DNA of 64,000 nt, taken from the NCBI RefSeq assembly GCF_038593265.1, contig NZ_CP151979.1, forward strand, positions 1,608,001 through 1,672,000, read 5' to 3'. Below the pieces are notes generated by a model, which saw only the letters and a list, made by a program, of their open reading frames with translations, made no database searches and was not told the DNA's origin. The translations under genes and the position numbers were made by a program. Origin of the DNA: Ureibacillus sp. FSL W7-1570 (GTDB lineage: Bacteria > Bacillota > Bacilli > Bacillales_A > Planococcaceae). Each line of letters opens with the position of its first letter. Within the stretch, counting starts at the first letter, position 1. Shown here one piece after another: positions 35,511 through 44,989 of this stretch.

Positions 35511-36592
35511 AAAAATACCAATAGACATAATAAATCTGAATTTTCTGTAACTATATTTTTCCAAAAAAAAATCCTTTATAATGGTTTGGTGGTAGTAAAC
35601 CTATCCAAATCCAATATAAAGGAATTATGATTATGGATAAGTTTACACGAATAACATCATTTGAACAATGGTTTTCACCAATTCATTTCAACTTATTTGA
35701 CGATATGGTGAAAGCCTATCAATTAGATTACTATACAAAGAAGCTTTATATGGCTTCATTTCTGAAATGACTGTTGTACGCTCAATTACATGAAACCGAG
35801 AGTTTGCGAGCTTTAAGTGACGCTGTTTTTTCTGAAGAATTACAACGTGCAACAGGTCTTCCATCGATTAGCTTTTCCCAATTAGGAAGACGAATCAACG
35901 CCATTCCAACGGTTTTCTTTCAATCGATTTTTCTTGATTTAGTGGCTCAAATTCATGAGAAAACACATTTTCAAAAGCGAAGAAAGCTGACAACGCCACT
36001 AAAAATCATTGATTCGAGTACGTTGCCACTGAATTTGAAGAACCACAAATGGGCAGAGTTCCGAAAAACAAAATCGGGCGTGAAGCTTCACTTGCGTCTT
36101 GTATTCATGGAAAAAGGACTTTCTTATCCCGACAAGGCCGTACTGACAAACGCAATCGAACATGATCGTGGTCAATTAGAGGTATTCATTGATCATCAAG
36201 AATGCCTGTACGTGTTCGATCATGGATACTTAGATTATGAGCGATTTGACCGTATGACGGATGATGCGTATTTCTTTGTTTCACGTTTACGAAAAAACGC
36301 TGTCGTCCGTGTGTTAGAACGATTTTCGCTACCTGAAGATTCACCCGTATTCTCCGATGAAATGGTGGTGATTAGAACACCACAAAATCGTTCTGAAAAC
36401 GTGTTCCGTCTCATCAAATTGTTGGATGCAAAAGGAAATGAACTTCATTTACTGACGAATCGTTTTGATATGGATGCAGATGAAATTGCAGAAACCTACC
36501 AATCACGCTGGGCAATCGAACTTTCTTCAAATGGATGAAACAACACTTGAATATCAAGAAGTTCTACGGCCACAGTGAAATCCTCAATCATT
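35496..36592 (+). mobile_element. IS4-family element, 3'-truncated (copy 2)
   Basis: The left end CACTAGTGTCGCATAAA begins at 35496. The transposase gene follows and the element loses homology near 36592 without a right inverted repeat. It lies next to a group II intron remnant, which may have replaced the missing end. Confidence 0.8.
35633..36592 (+). pseudogene. IS4-family transposase relic (copy 2)
   Basis: ATG at 35633 opens MDKFTRITSFEQWFSPIHFN. A TGA at 35768-35770 (codon 46) interrupts it, and the frame then continues from TTG 35774 to 36538. The IIDSSTLPLN and LYVFDHGYLDYERFD catalytic regions are present. Near 36520 a one-base deletion in a CTTTTC run shifts the frame, after which AIEL should continue as FFKWMKQHLNIKKFYGHSE in the adjacent frame. 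The premature TGA is shared with copy 1, so it predates the duplication. Confidence 0.85.
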
Positions 36593-36679
36593 AGTTGGAA
36601 CATCAAAAGAATATTTAGTTTCCATTAATCTTTTTTATCTTGAATCAGCTCCTTTATTTTTCTAAACTTGCAAAAATCG

Positions 36680-37020
36680 AGTAGGAGGGAGTGATTAGCT
36701 CCCGTCCTCTCACACCACCGTACGTACGGTTCCGTATACGGCGGTTCAATTAAGATAATTGACGCAAGTCTTTATAACTTCCGTGAATAGCTGTTCTCTT
36801 TATGCCAGTGGTCACTCCACCCTCCAAGAGGTCTCCCACGGGATTCACCGCTTCCTTCCTCAAGTGAGGTACTACGTTTTCTGTGTTCATCATGACTCAC
36901 TGAATGCCAAGGGCTATTCTCTCTTAATTGTTCAATCCTTCTTAGTAGTTCTAAACCAACTAATACTATGACCTCTGCTGACTTCTGACGGTTCAGCTAC
37001 TTATCACTAAGTAGTGTTTT
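36680..37020 (-). mobile_element. Group II intron remnant (3' end with domains V-VI, most of the ORF lost)
   Basis: On the minus strand, 36746-36711 reads as a domain V-like hairpin (CCGTATACGG...CCGTACGTACGG). This is followed by a domain VI-like stem GAGGACGGGAGCTAATCACT + CCCTCCTACTC with an unpaired A in CTAATCAC, the usual branch-point context. Upstream, one frame encodes about 75 residues rich in Ser/Arg/Gly (SHDEHRKRSTSLEEGSGESR) reminiscent of the variable N-terminal region of intron-encoded proteins. No reverse-transcriptase core remains, so an internal deletion has joined the two ends. Confidence 0.6.
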
Positions 37021-37035
37021 TGGCAAGTAGAAAAT

Positions 37036-38750
37036 GGCTCTTACGTTCTTTTGGTGAAACCATATATGTACAGTCCTTCATCTCTTTATTAATTTTTTAA
37101 AAAAACATTTTATAAATGATATAACACTCGTTTTTCAAGTAAATCCAGCTTTGCCCGGCCATACATGATTCGTTTCATCAGCTTCAATCGGTGAACATGG
37201 CCTTCCACAACTCCGTTACTGTAGGAAGTACTAAATGCCAGCTTAATCGACTGTAAATCCCTACGGAGTCGAAGTGCACAATCATATAAATGATTGTTTG
37301 GAGAAGACAATTGTTTTTCCAACCATTTGAAAAATGCCGGATAGTTCCGTTCATCAAATGCTTCTCTAAATGTTTGAACCATTTGGTGGAAAGAATGAAG
37401 GGATGGGTACATCTTAAAGGATTGTTCAAGAAGTTGCAGTTCCTTTTCTAAAAGTCTAGATTTTCGTTTCCAAACATATGAAATCATTTGCCGTCTGGAA
37501 ATTCGAACGGAAGATTCCTTAATCCCCTGCCGTTTTCTTTCTTTTCGTATGCTTTCGACTGCAACGCGGACACCTGAAAGTGTCCCCGTATATCCATATT
37601 TACGAAGTTGCGCATCAATTTCACGGATGGTCTTGCCCTCTTGTTCGAGTTGCTGAATGTATTGCTCAAAACCATCGGTTTGCCGTTTTCGCTTTCTTTT
37701 TACTTGAACCGGCATCTCGGTTATGTTGAGATATTTTGAAATGGTTCGGGGATCCATATGAAATTCTCTGGCCAACTCCGCTTTTTTCTTTCCTTTTTTG
37801 TATTCCTGTTGAATGCTTTTGATCATCATCCATTTCTTTTCGGCTCTTTCTTTTTGTCTCCTTTGCAGTTTGGTTTCATGCGGAAAGGTTTGTTGGTCCG
37901 TTTCTTCTTTTTCCAACGTGATGACGGAAGGAAGAATCGAGGTGAGGCAAGCATCGATCTGCTTCTTTACCGCCCGGACAAAATGCCATCGGTCATATAC
38001 TTGCAAAATACTTTGCGAAGCGTTCTGAATCCCTTTCCGAAAAGCCTGATAGCCATCACGACTGACAACTTGGATGTTTTGACGATTTTTTAGCCATTTT
38101 GATATGGTTTCCGGATAACGTTCCGGAAGTAATGCAACAGGCTTGTGCGTGCTCAGATCACAAATGATCGTGCCATAGCTGTGTCCTTTCCGAAAAGCAA
38201 AGTCATCGATTCCGATAAAAGGGGGACACCTCTTGATGAATCTCCGTTTTCCGAATAAGGGAGAGCAATACGTCATGGCTGACAGGGAGGGACAGGGCTT
38301 TCGCTACTTTTTCGCCATTGAGGCAGCTGGTGGAAAACGCGATTTTACGTAATACTTCTTCGGACCGTAAAGTTCGGCGTCCATTTTTGGAAATCCAATC
38401 ATACCGTTCAGTAAAAATTTTTTGGGTGCAATTGGGTTGGTCGCAAAACCATTTTCTTGTGATAAGCAGGATGGAAACAGCTTTTCCGGCAATCGGCAAA
38501 TCTTGAATCATGCGTGTATATCGGCTGTGTGGACGTGTGGAAGGCACTTGGCAATGAGGACAAGGGCAGGATTCATGAGTGCTTCGAACAATAAAGGTAA
38601 TGGAGGATGGTTCTTCTTGAATATCCAGAACTTCTAGGAAAGGATCCGGTGAAGACCAATGGATTTGACGATTCATCATTCATCACACCTTTTCTTTTAT
38701 TATACTATAAAAGTAAAATTATAGGCCTTCACCAAAATTGCGTAAGAGCC
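37036..38750 (-). mobile_element. ISL3-family insertion sequence with frameshifted transposase
   Basis: Terminal inverted repeats GGCTCTTACGTTCTTTTGGT + GAA on the left and the complement of GGCTCTTACGCAATTTTGGT + GAA on the right delimit 1715 bases. Between them lies a leftward ISL3 transposase gene broken by a one-base shift. No target-site duplication is evident at the flanks. Confidence 0.82.
37110..38679 (-). pseudogene. ISL3-family transposase, frameshifted
   Basis: The 5' part (38679 to about 38205) encodes the ISL3 zinc-finger (CPCPHC, about residue 38) and helix-turn-helix region. The 3' part (about 38230 to 37110) encodes the DDE domain, starting with CPPFIGIDDFAFRKGHSYGT and with DRWHFVRAVKKQ and the terminal SNGVVEGHVHRLKLMKRIMYG. 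The two frames meet at a run of C and T bases (CCCCCTTTT, about 38215-38225), where removal of one base restores a continuous protein of about 520 residues. Inactivated by indel is the simplest reading; recoding at the C/T run is possible but unusual for ISL3. Confidence 0.85.
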
Positions 38751-38798
38751 ACTTTTCTATTGCAAAATACACCAATCTTCCACTTTTGACATTCCAGT

Positions 38799-38955
38799 TT
38801 TCTCTGAACTCAGTGGGATTTAAAAATCACGGTGGAGGAAACGGACGAAGAACTGATCGAGATTTCTTTGAACTTAGTGGAATTTATGATCAGCTTGATA
38901 GCCCAGTGAATCGCAAAACTGTAATCGTTTTCTCTGAACTTAGTAGGATTTCAAG
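38799..38955. repeat. Degenerate repeat with core TCTCTGAACTTAGTGGGATT
   Basis: Three copies of TCTCTGAACTCAGTGGGATT or close variants start at 38801, 38865 and 38931, i.e. about 64-66 bases apart (near three times 21). The intervening sequence shows faint 21-base periodicity. It may be a decayed member of the 21-bp array class found elsewhere in the window. Confidence 0.55.
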
Positions 38956-39023
38956 CCATAAAGCTCCAATTTGAACATTTTTTGATTACTAACTCTGTCC
39001 TTTTGAATAACCAAATACTGTAA

Positions 39024-39200
39024 CTACTAATCCGGAAAAAACAATACCAGGAACCAAATAATTATTCCTTTTATTTAGTCAACCAAAATGGAAAAGCAGT
39101 GAAATATTACGATAGTTACTCGGAGGAAGAAAAAAGCGTACCATACGATACAATTGCGATTGACTTAGAAACTTTAATTGAAGAAGGGCCACAAGATTGA
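39024..39200 (+). pseudogene. C-terminal remnant of an unidentified gene
   Basis: An open frame of 58 codons with no start codon or ribosome site reads as a plausible soluble C-terminus (EPNNYSFYLVNQNGKAVKYY, DSYSEEEKSVPYDTIAIDLE) and ends with TGA at 39198. A GCTGCTTA/TAAGCAGC hairpin (39202-39228) follows directly. No family recognised; probably the tail of a gene removed by the neighbouring ISL3 event. Confidence 0.4.
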
Positions 39201-39249
39201 GCTGCTTAACGTAAAAAGCTAAGCAGCCCGGAAATACACGTAATATTGT

Positions 39250-40158
39250 TCATTCAATGATCACAACCGGTTCAAACAACCAATCTCTTGATTTGTAATT
39301 ATTATCATCTCTATTTATAACCTCCCGAGTGATGCCATTTTCAATTAATAAATCTCTAAACCTTTTGCTCAGAAATACAGGTCTATACGCCCAGCTTCCA
39401 TTGGATTTCAACTCTTTCATGATATTTATATCTTTAATAGGGTATTGTTCAAGATCCCTTTTATTATAGTGATATGGGTAATCAATCCGCCCCCTAATGT
39501 TACATGTTTGACATCGTTCTTCCGGTTCCGTGATAAAATAATAATGTTTCATTTCGGAACTCCACGATGGAAGAACATTTGTAGGAATCACTTGAAATAC
39601 GGGCTGTGCAGGCTTTTTACCGCTATGTATCACCTCTCTCAATTCGTACCCTGTTATTTCCCACTCTTTCATTAAATACGCCATTTTCTCCGATACAACC
39701 CAGTAATCGACACCGACATTGACCATATATCGATCCCCCACTTTTAAAGTATCCATGACTAAAGGGGAAGTCTGAACTTTTTCCTGAAGTCCGCAAGATG
39801 GGCAAATCGTCTTCCATCCAATTCCATCCTGTTTATGTTCCAAAAATGCTTTGGGTGAATTACCTGTAGAACTTAACTTAAATAATGGCGATTTTTCAAA
39901 ATCCAAATGATGAAACTTGCAGGAAAATGATTCACCACATGAAATTTGGTATTCTTGTTTTAAATGTGAAATGAGATATGAAAGTGTACTGATTCCTTCC
40001 GTTCCGTTGATTCGGATTGGAACCTGAAGATATACTTCAGTCCCCATTTTCGGCTTATCCGGAAAGTTTAATGAAATATCAAATTTTCCAAAAAGTCTTT
40101 CGAGTTCACTTTTTAAAGAATATTCAACAAAAAAATCTATACATACATAAATATCCAT
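39250..40158 (-). CDS. Double-CXXC protein, possible SitI6-like immunity protein
   Basis: The 302-residue soluble protein has two CXXC groups, ICPSCGLQEKVQ (about residue 118) and RCQTCNIRGRI (about 216), likely forming one zinc site. Between them is a segment VDYWVVSEKMAYLMKEWEIT + GYELREV. This arrangement resembles double-CXXCG proteins, some of which are immunity proteins for contact-dependent toxins (SitI6 group). The match is by eye and moderate. It starts at ATG 40158 after a weak GAGGATG site. No toxin gene is adjacent; the surroundings are gene scraps and IS elements, so it may be an orphan immunity gene. Confidence 0.5.
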   Translation of the reverse strand: MDIYVCIDFFVEYSLKSELERLFGKFDISLNFPDKPKMGTEVYLQVPIRINGTEGISTLSYLISHLKQEYQISCGESFSCKFHHLDFEKSPLFKLSSTGNSPKAFLEHKQDGIGWKTICPSCGLQEKVQTSPLVMDTLKVGDRYMVNVGVDYWVVSEKMAYLMKEWEITGYELREVIHSGKKPAQPVFQVIPTNVLPSWSSEMKHYYFITEPEERCQTCNIRGRIDYPYHYNKRDLEQYPIKDINIMKELKSNGSWAYRPVFLSKRFRDLLIENGITREVINRDDNNYKSRDWLFEPVVIIE

Positions 40159-40265
40159 ACAGAAACATCCTCTTTTATAAGATTATGGGAAAGAGTGAGT
40201 CAAATTATATACTACCCACTCCACCCAAAAAACTACTATAATTTTAATAACAAAGACAGTATTTA

Positions 40266-40432
40266 TTACTTAGCTTTATATTGTTTAGTTTTAGAAAATT
40301 GATACAAAAATTCCCATACTGGATCGCCAGTTTCATTCCAAAGTTCTTTATAAGCACATCCAAAAAAACATGATTCATAAATTCTACTTTTGTTGTTTCA
40401 TATACAATCATGCGAAAAATTACAGCAGTCAA
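40266..40432 (-). pseudogene. Frameshifted 3' remnant of an unidentified gene
   Basis: A frame with FRMIVYETTKVEFMNH runs into a T7 run near 40372. Beyond this run the reading continues in a different frame as CAYKELWNETGDPVWEFLYQ and FSKTKQYKAK, ending with TAA at 40266. A one-base slip in the T run explains it. The composition is protein-like, but no family is recognised. The rest of the spacer 40159-40570 is AT-rich with nothing else seen. Confidence 0.35.
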
Positions 40433-40515
40433 TTATATTTTTTCTTAAATTTTACAAATTTATTATATAAATGCAAATTAGTGAATTATGATTTTCATAA
40501 TTTATCCAAAAAATA

Positions 40516-40551
40516 AAAAGCATCCCCAGTTCATGGACAGAGATGCTTTTT
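40516..40551 (-). terminator. Terminator of the asparaginase gene
   Basis: AAAAAGCATC / GATGCTTTTT stem-loop followed on the minus strand by TTTTTATTTTTT. Confidence 0.88.
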
Positions 40552-40570
40552 ACACAATTTTCCACTTGCA

Positions 40571-41536
40571 TTAAAATCTTTCCTTAATCTCCCCCACCCC
40601 GGCAGCCAACAACACCGCCAGCTTCATGCGGGCTTTTTTGCTGTCGTAGTCGCGGCCGAGGATGGCGCCTTTCTTTTGCAAGTCGTAGGCTGTGCCTGGA
40701 GTGTCGTACACGACTTTGACGTTTCCTTCCGCCGTGCTTGTTGTCACCACCACGATGACGCCTTTTTCAATGGCATATTGCACTTGTTCCGCAACAGCCG
40801 GGTGGACTTGGCCTCGGCCGAACGCTTCAAGGACAATGCCTTTTGCTCCCGTCTCCACCGCATACTTAATCAAGCGGCCATCGGAGCCCAATGAACATTT
40901 GATGATTTCCACATAAGGCAATTCGGATTTCAGCTCATAGGTTTCCCTTTTCACCGCTTTTCCATATAAAATGACTTCTTCATCATCCACATACCCCAAA
41001 TGGCCGAACCCCGGCGCGTTGAAGCCGTCCACGTTGGAGGCGTGGCACTTCTTCACATAGCGGGCGGGCAAAATCTTTTCATTGAACAACACAACCGCGC
41101 CCAAGTTTCTCGCTTCATCGCTTGCAGCCAAAATGATGGCTTGGCGCAAGTTGGAAAAGGCATCCGTTCCGATCGTAGCCGGGCTTCGTTGGGCGCCTGT
41201 CACCACCACCGGCCGCCCGTCACCAATTGTCAAATCCAAGAAATACGCCGTTTCCTCCAGCGTATCCGTTCCGTGGGTCACGACCACTCCTGCCACTTCT
41301 TGATCCTCAAAAACTTGTTCAATTTTTTCTTTTAACTGAATTAAATGGTCAAAGGTCATTTCATTGCTTGGCAAATGGAATAGGGTTTCTACCTTCAATT
41401 CAATATGTGATGGCAGCACACATTGTTTGGACAAATCTTCCCCCGTCAACATGCCGGATGTGAGGAGCCCCGTTTCCGGATTCACGCCGCTAGCAATCGT
41501 GCCGCCCGTACTGATCAAAACCACTTTCTTTTTCAT
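40571..41536 (-). CDS. L-asparaginase (type II-like)
   Basis: The 321-residue amidohydrolase converts asparagine to aspartate and ammonia. Both threonine motifs are present: ISTGGTIASGV (about residue 9) and VVTHGTDTLEETAYFLDLT (about 88). The C-terminal domain has GIVLEAFGRGQVHP and VVTTSTAEGNV. No signal peptide is visible, so it is cytoplasmic. The ATG at 41536 follows AGGAG at eight bases; an in-frame GTG three codons earlier overlaps that site. Monocistronic with its own terminator. Confidence 0.92.
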   Translation of the reverse strand: MKKKVVLISTGGTIASGVNPETGLLTSGMLTGEDLSKQCVLPSHIELKVETLFHLPSNEMTFDHLIQLKEKIEQVFEDQEVAGVVVTHGTDTLEETAYFLDLTIGDGRPVVVTGAQRSPATIGTDAFSNLRQAIILAASDEARNLGAVVLFNEKILPARYVKKCHASNVDGFNAPGFGHLGYVDDEEVILYGKAVKRETYELKSELPYVEIIKCSLGSDGRLIKYAVETGAKGIVLEAFGRGQVHPAVAEQVQYAIEKGVIVVVTTSTAEGNVKVVYDTPGTAYDLQKKGAILGRDYDSKKARMKLAVLLAAGVGEIKERF

Positions 41537-41706
41537 TATTTGCACTCCTAAACTCTCAATTTATAAACGTTCATTTATCAAAATAAACCATTGTTACAAG
41601 AACTTCAACTGTCGCACGTCCAAAGAAAAAACCCCGGCAGCTGCCAAGGGAATTATTTCAAATCAAAGTGCATTTTCTCTCCGGGTTTAAAATACAAAAA
41701 AAAAAA

Positions 41707-41749
41707 GAGCGAATGGCAACACTCCATGGTCTTCTCCACCCGCTCTTTT
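41707..41749 (-). terminator. Terminator of purC
   Basis: AAGAGCG / CGCTCTT stem with a long loop and an 11-base T run on the minus strand, 18 bases beyond the purC stop. Confidence 0.8.
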
Positions 41750-41766
41750 TCTACCAGTCCCTATCT

Positions 41767-42453
41767 CTATCCTTCCAAAATCAATTTTTCCAATTCCAAC
41801 GGCTCGATATATTCGCCGTTTTTGTAGGCGCGCATGTTGCCGCCGGAAATTTCGTCAATCAACATGATTTCATTCGTTTCTTTATCGCGGCCGAATTCGA
41901 ATTTAATATCGTAAAGTTCGATGCCTTTTTTCGCCAATTCTTCTTTTACAATGCCGGCGATTTTTTGTGTAAGCTCTTTTAGCACTTTATATTCCGCTTT
42001 GGATAAAATGCCAAGCATGTCCAACGCATCTTCGCTGATTGGCGGGTCTTCCCGTTCATCGTCTTTGATTGTCACTTCCACAAAGGCATCAAGAGGTTGC
42101 CCTTCTGTTGCATAAAGGCCGTAGCGGCGCAAGAAGCTCCCCACTGCGCGGAAGCGGCAAATCACTTCCAAGCCTTTGCCGAAAGTTTCCGCCGGTTTCA
42201 CTTTCATCGTCTTTTTATCGATATCCGCTTCAATAAAATGCGTTGGGATGCCTTTTTCATTAAGCAATTCGAAGAAATATTTCGTCAATTTCAATCCTGC
42301 AAGTCCTGCACCTTCAATTGTCAATCCCACCGTATTGGCACCTGGGTCAAATACCCCGTCAACGCCTGTTACGTCATCTTTGAATTCCAATAAATAGTTG
42401 CCATCTTCCAATTCGTAAACATTTTTCGTTTTACCAGTGTAAATGTGCTTCAT
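41767..42453 (-). CDS. purC: SAICAR synthetase PurC
   Basis: The 228-residue enzyme joins aspartate to CAIR in purine synthesis. Motifs include the N-terminal IYTGKTKNVYELED, AVGSFLRRYGL, VEVTIKDDEREDPPIS and the C-terminal DKETNEIMLIDEISGGNMR. The ATG at 42453 has GGAG seven bases upstream; the longer frame adds 28 unlikely basic residues. In most bacilli purC lies inside the large pur operon. Here it is a single gene with its own terminator and no pur neighbours, so it may be a second copy or a relocated gene. Confidence 0.93.
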   Translation of the reverse strand: MKHIYTGKTKNVYELEDGNYLLEFKDDVTGVDGVFDPGANTVGLTIEGAGLAGLKLTKYFFELLNEKGIPTHFIEADIDKKTMKVKPAETFGKGLEVICRFRAVGSFLRRYGLYATEGQPLDAFVEVTIKDDEREDPPISEDALDMLGILSKAEYKVLKELTQKIAGIVKEELAKKGIELYDIKFEFGRDKETNEIMLIDEISGGNMRAYKNGEYIEPLELEKLILEG

Positions 42454-42652
42454 GTCAAGTCTCCTTCTTCTTTTAGCCTTTTCATCGATAGAACTGATGC
42501 TGTCTTTATAATAAATCAAACAAAGTTTATCGGACAAGAGTGCCTCTTTTATTAATTACAATTTCTTCATTATTATAGCGATGAGGCCGATGAATCTAAA
42601 AGCGGCTGTCTTGTGACATATGCCGATTTACCGCCGTGGATCAAATAAAATG

Positions 42653-43067
42653 ACTATCCGGAAAGTTCCTTCTCTCCGGATAGCCTGCTTTGCTGACATT
42701 TATCTTCTCTCAACAAATACTGATTTCCATCTTGGTCATAGAAAGTGAACATCGAACCATAAGGGAATTTTTGGAGTTCATCCACCTTTACGCCATTATT
42801 TTTTTATCGCTCATACGCTTCTTCAATGTTCGGTGTGCTGAAAAGGAGGGTTGGATGAGCGACATTTTCCGGTTTTTGTTTCTTCATCAATGCTTTTGAG
42901 TATAGCACCAATGTCGCAAAATCATTTTCAGGCCCCACCTCAATCCACGCCATCCCAGGCCCCATCGGCTGTTCGAATTTCAATACAAACCCTACTTTGT
43001 TAATCCAAAAATCTTTTGCCTGTTCCTGATCTTCAACATAGATTGTGATTTTTCCAATTTGGATCAT
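42653..43067 (-). pseudogene. VOC-family protein gene interrupted by an in-frame stop
   Basis: ATG 43067 with AGGAG seven bases upstream starts IGKITIYVEDQEQAKDFWIN, a typical single-domain VOC (glyoxalase/bleomycin-resistance fold) protein. After EEAYER a TAA (42804-42806) occurs, yet the same frame continues KNNGVKVDELQKFPYGSMFT + FYDQDGNQYLLRED, exactly the missing C-terminal strands. One base change (TTA to TAA) would explain the break. The truncated product of about 87 residues lacks the last metal-binding strand. The frame's final codons overlap a CTATCCGG/CCGGATAG hairpin (42653-42681), a likely terminator. Confidence 0.75.
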
Positions 43068-43242
43068 CGAGATTCTCCTTTTACGGTTTTTCATTTTCAT
43101 TATGCCATAAAAATGGATTGGCTAAGTATTTTGGTCAAACTGAATATTTTCCTATAAATATGGATTTTTTCTCCTATATAATATAACCATGATCAGATTC
43201 CAGGATTATAATATATATAAAGGAATCAATGAGGAGGCTATC

Positions 43243-43398
43243 ATGGAAAACGAATATGTTGTTGGTTGGGGCACTTTGGCGTTGATCAATGCAGGGCTTG
43301 CCCAAGGAAAAAACCGCTCCGGATTGAACTGGTTCTTGATTTCGCTTTTATTGGGACCATTGGCCACATTGCTTTTATTGTTTGCAGAAAAGAGATGA
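43243..43398 (+). CDS. Small membrane protein with GKNRSGLNWFLISLLLGP motif
   Basis: ATG at 43243 preceded by GAGGAGG. The 51-residue product has a short N-terminal part, then the motif GKNRSGLNWFLISLLLGPLA leading into one long hydrophobic helix and a KR tail. Similar 'GK.RS...WF..GLLLGP.A' stretches recur in many small bacterial membrane proteins of unknown role. An upstream in-frame ATG at 43189 lacks a ribosome site. Confidence 0.7.
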   Translation: MENEYVVGWGTLALINAGLAQGKNRSGLNWFLISLLLGPLATLLLLFAEKR

Positions 43399-43660
43399 AT
43401 TTTTCAAAAGACGATGATTTGTAACTCAACAGTAGCATTTTCGTCCTCCATAAAACTTATTTTGATAATCATATTTTACTATTCACAAAGAGATATAATC
43501 CGCGCTTATCTCCCTATTTTTTTATGTCGAAAAATGGAAATCTATTTACATTAAATAGTAGTATTTCCTATATTGCTGAACATACTCTCTGCTAGTATCT
43601 TTATTTTTAAGTATATGGATACGCTTCCATGTACGAAATTCAAACAAAGGGGGATCTTTA

Positions 43661-44677
43661 TTGAAAGCTGCAGTTGTATCAAAAGAAAAGACGGTTAGTG
43701 TGGTGGACAAACAATTACGGCCGCTTAAACATGGTGAAGCGTTGGTGCAGATGGAGTATTGCGGAGTTTGCCACACAGACTTGCACGTGAAAAACGGGGA
43801 TTTTGGGGATGTCACAGGTGTAGTTCTCGGCCATGAAGGCGTTGGAAAAGTCGTTGAAGTGGCTGAAGGGGTCACTTCCTTAAAAGTCGGCGACCGGGTA
43901 GCCATTCCTTGGTTATACGAAAGCTGTGGCCATTGCGAGTATTGCACAACGGGAAGAGAAACGTTGTGCCGAAATGTAAAAAATGCCGGCTATACGGTTG
44001 ACGGAGCCATGGCGGAACAAGCGATCGTGGTTGCCGATTATGTGGTAAAAGTGCCTGACAACTTGGATCCGGCGGCTGCCACTTCCATTACATGCGCCGG
44101 AGTGACAACATATAAAGCGGTAAAAGTGTCGGATATCCGGCCTGGGCAATGGATTGGCGTATTTGGCATTGGCGGTTTAGGAAGCCTGGCTGTCCAATAT
44201 GCAAAAAATGTATTTGGCGCAAGAGTAGTCGCATTCGATATTAATGACGATAAATTGGCCTTTGCAAAAGAAATGGGAGCAGATGTCACGGTGAATTCGT
44301 TGAAAGAAAATCCGAAAGAAAAAGTCCTTGAAATCACAGATGGCAAAGGATTGGACGCTTGTGTTGTGACAGCCGTGGCGAAAGCACCATTCAACCAGGC
44401 TGTAGATGTCGTAAAAGCAGGAGCCCGGGTTGTTGCAGTCGGCTTGCCTGTTGATAAAATGGATCTTGATATCCCTCGCCTTGTGTTGGACGGCATTCAA
44501 GTGGTCGGTTCCCTCGTCGGCACCCGCCAAGATTTGAAAGAAGCGTTCCAATTTGCAGCTGAAGGAAAAGTAGTGCCTAGAGTTACCCTCCGAAAACTTG
44601 AAGAAATCAATGATATCATGGAAGAAATGGAGCAAGGAAAGTTCACTGGTCGAATGGTGATCGACTTTACGAACTAA
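43661..44677 (+). CDS. Zinc-dependent alcohol dehydrogenase (AdhP/AdhT-like)
   Basis: The 338-residue medium-chain dehydrogenase has catalytic zinc ligands in [17 protein letters not shown] (Cys about 37) and [11 protein letters not shown] (His about 60), and structural zinc Cys residues in [15 protein letters not shown] (about 89-103). The NAD-binding [14 protein letters not shown] (about 170) is also clear. It is closest in feel to the AdhT/AdhP group that interconverts ethanol and acetaldehyde. The start is TTG 43661, with GGGGG eight bases upstream. It is followed by a weak terminator (44689-44720) and the GGCGATTAT repeat array. The 260-base upstream spacer shows no clear operator. Confidence 0.92.
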   Translation: MKAAVVSKEKTVSVVDKQLRPLKHGEALVQMEYCGVCHTDLHVKNGDFGDVTGVVLGHEGVGKVVEVAEGVTSLKVGDRVAIPWLYESCGHCEYCTTGRETLCRNVKNAGYTVDGAMAEQAIVVADYVVKVPDNLDPAAATSITCAGVTTYKAVKVSDIRPGQWIGVFGIGGLGSLAVQYAKNVFGARVVAFDINDDKLAFAKEMGADVTVNSLKENPKEKVLEITDGKGLDACVVTAVAKAPFNQAVDVVKAGARVVAVGLPVDKMDLDIPRLVLDGIQVVGSLVGTRQDLKEAFQFAAEGKVVPRVTLRKLEEINDIMEEMEQGKFTGRMVIDFTN

Positions 44678-44688
44678 AAAATAAAAGG

Positions 44689-44720
44689 AAGGAGCAGTCT
44701 CTTTTGGACATGCTCCTTTT
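44689..44720 (+). terminator. Terminator after the alcohol dehydrogenase
   Basis: AAAAGGAAGGAGCA / TGCTCCTTTTT stem-loop with a T-rich 3' arm, 11 bases after the stop codon. Confidence 0.7.
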
Positions 44721-44774
44721 TAAAATTGCGAAGAATTTGGCGGGCAGAAGACGGATAATTGTTGGTCTCTTTGG

Positions 44775-44965
44775 TTGGCGAATATGTTTGGAGATTTGGC
44801 GATTATCCTTGCCCAGTTGGCGATTATTTCTCCCAACGCGGCGATTATCGGCCTCTGCGGAAGCGGTTTTTGTTCCTCTGGCGATTATGTTCCTCTATTC
44901 GGCGATTATCCTTGCCCGGTTGGCGATTATTCTTCCCAACGCGGCGATTATCGGCTCTTCGCAAG
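44775..44965. repeat. Tandem array, 21-bp unit with core GGCGATTAT
   Basis: About eight copies of GGCGATTAT (one GGCGAATAT) mostly stand exactly 21 bases apart, for example TTGGCGATTATCCTTGCCCA + G; one spacing is about 39. The two halves of the array share a longer repeated motif (GCGGCGATTATCGGC). It lies between the convergent adh (plus) and queE (minus) genes. Confidence 0.92.
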
Positions 44966-44989
44966 TCTTATAGAAGTCCTTTCTTACAC

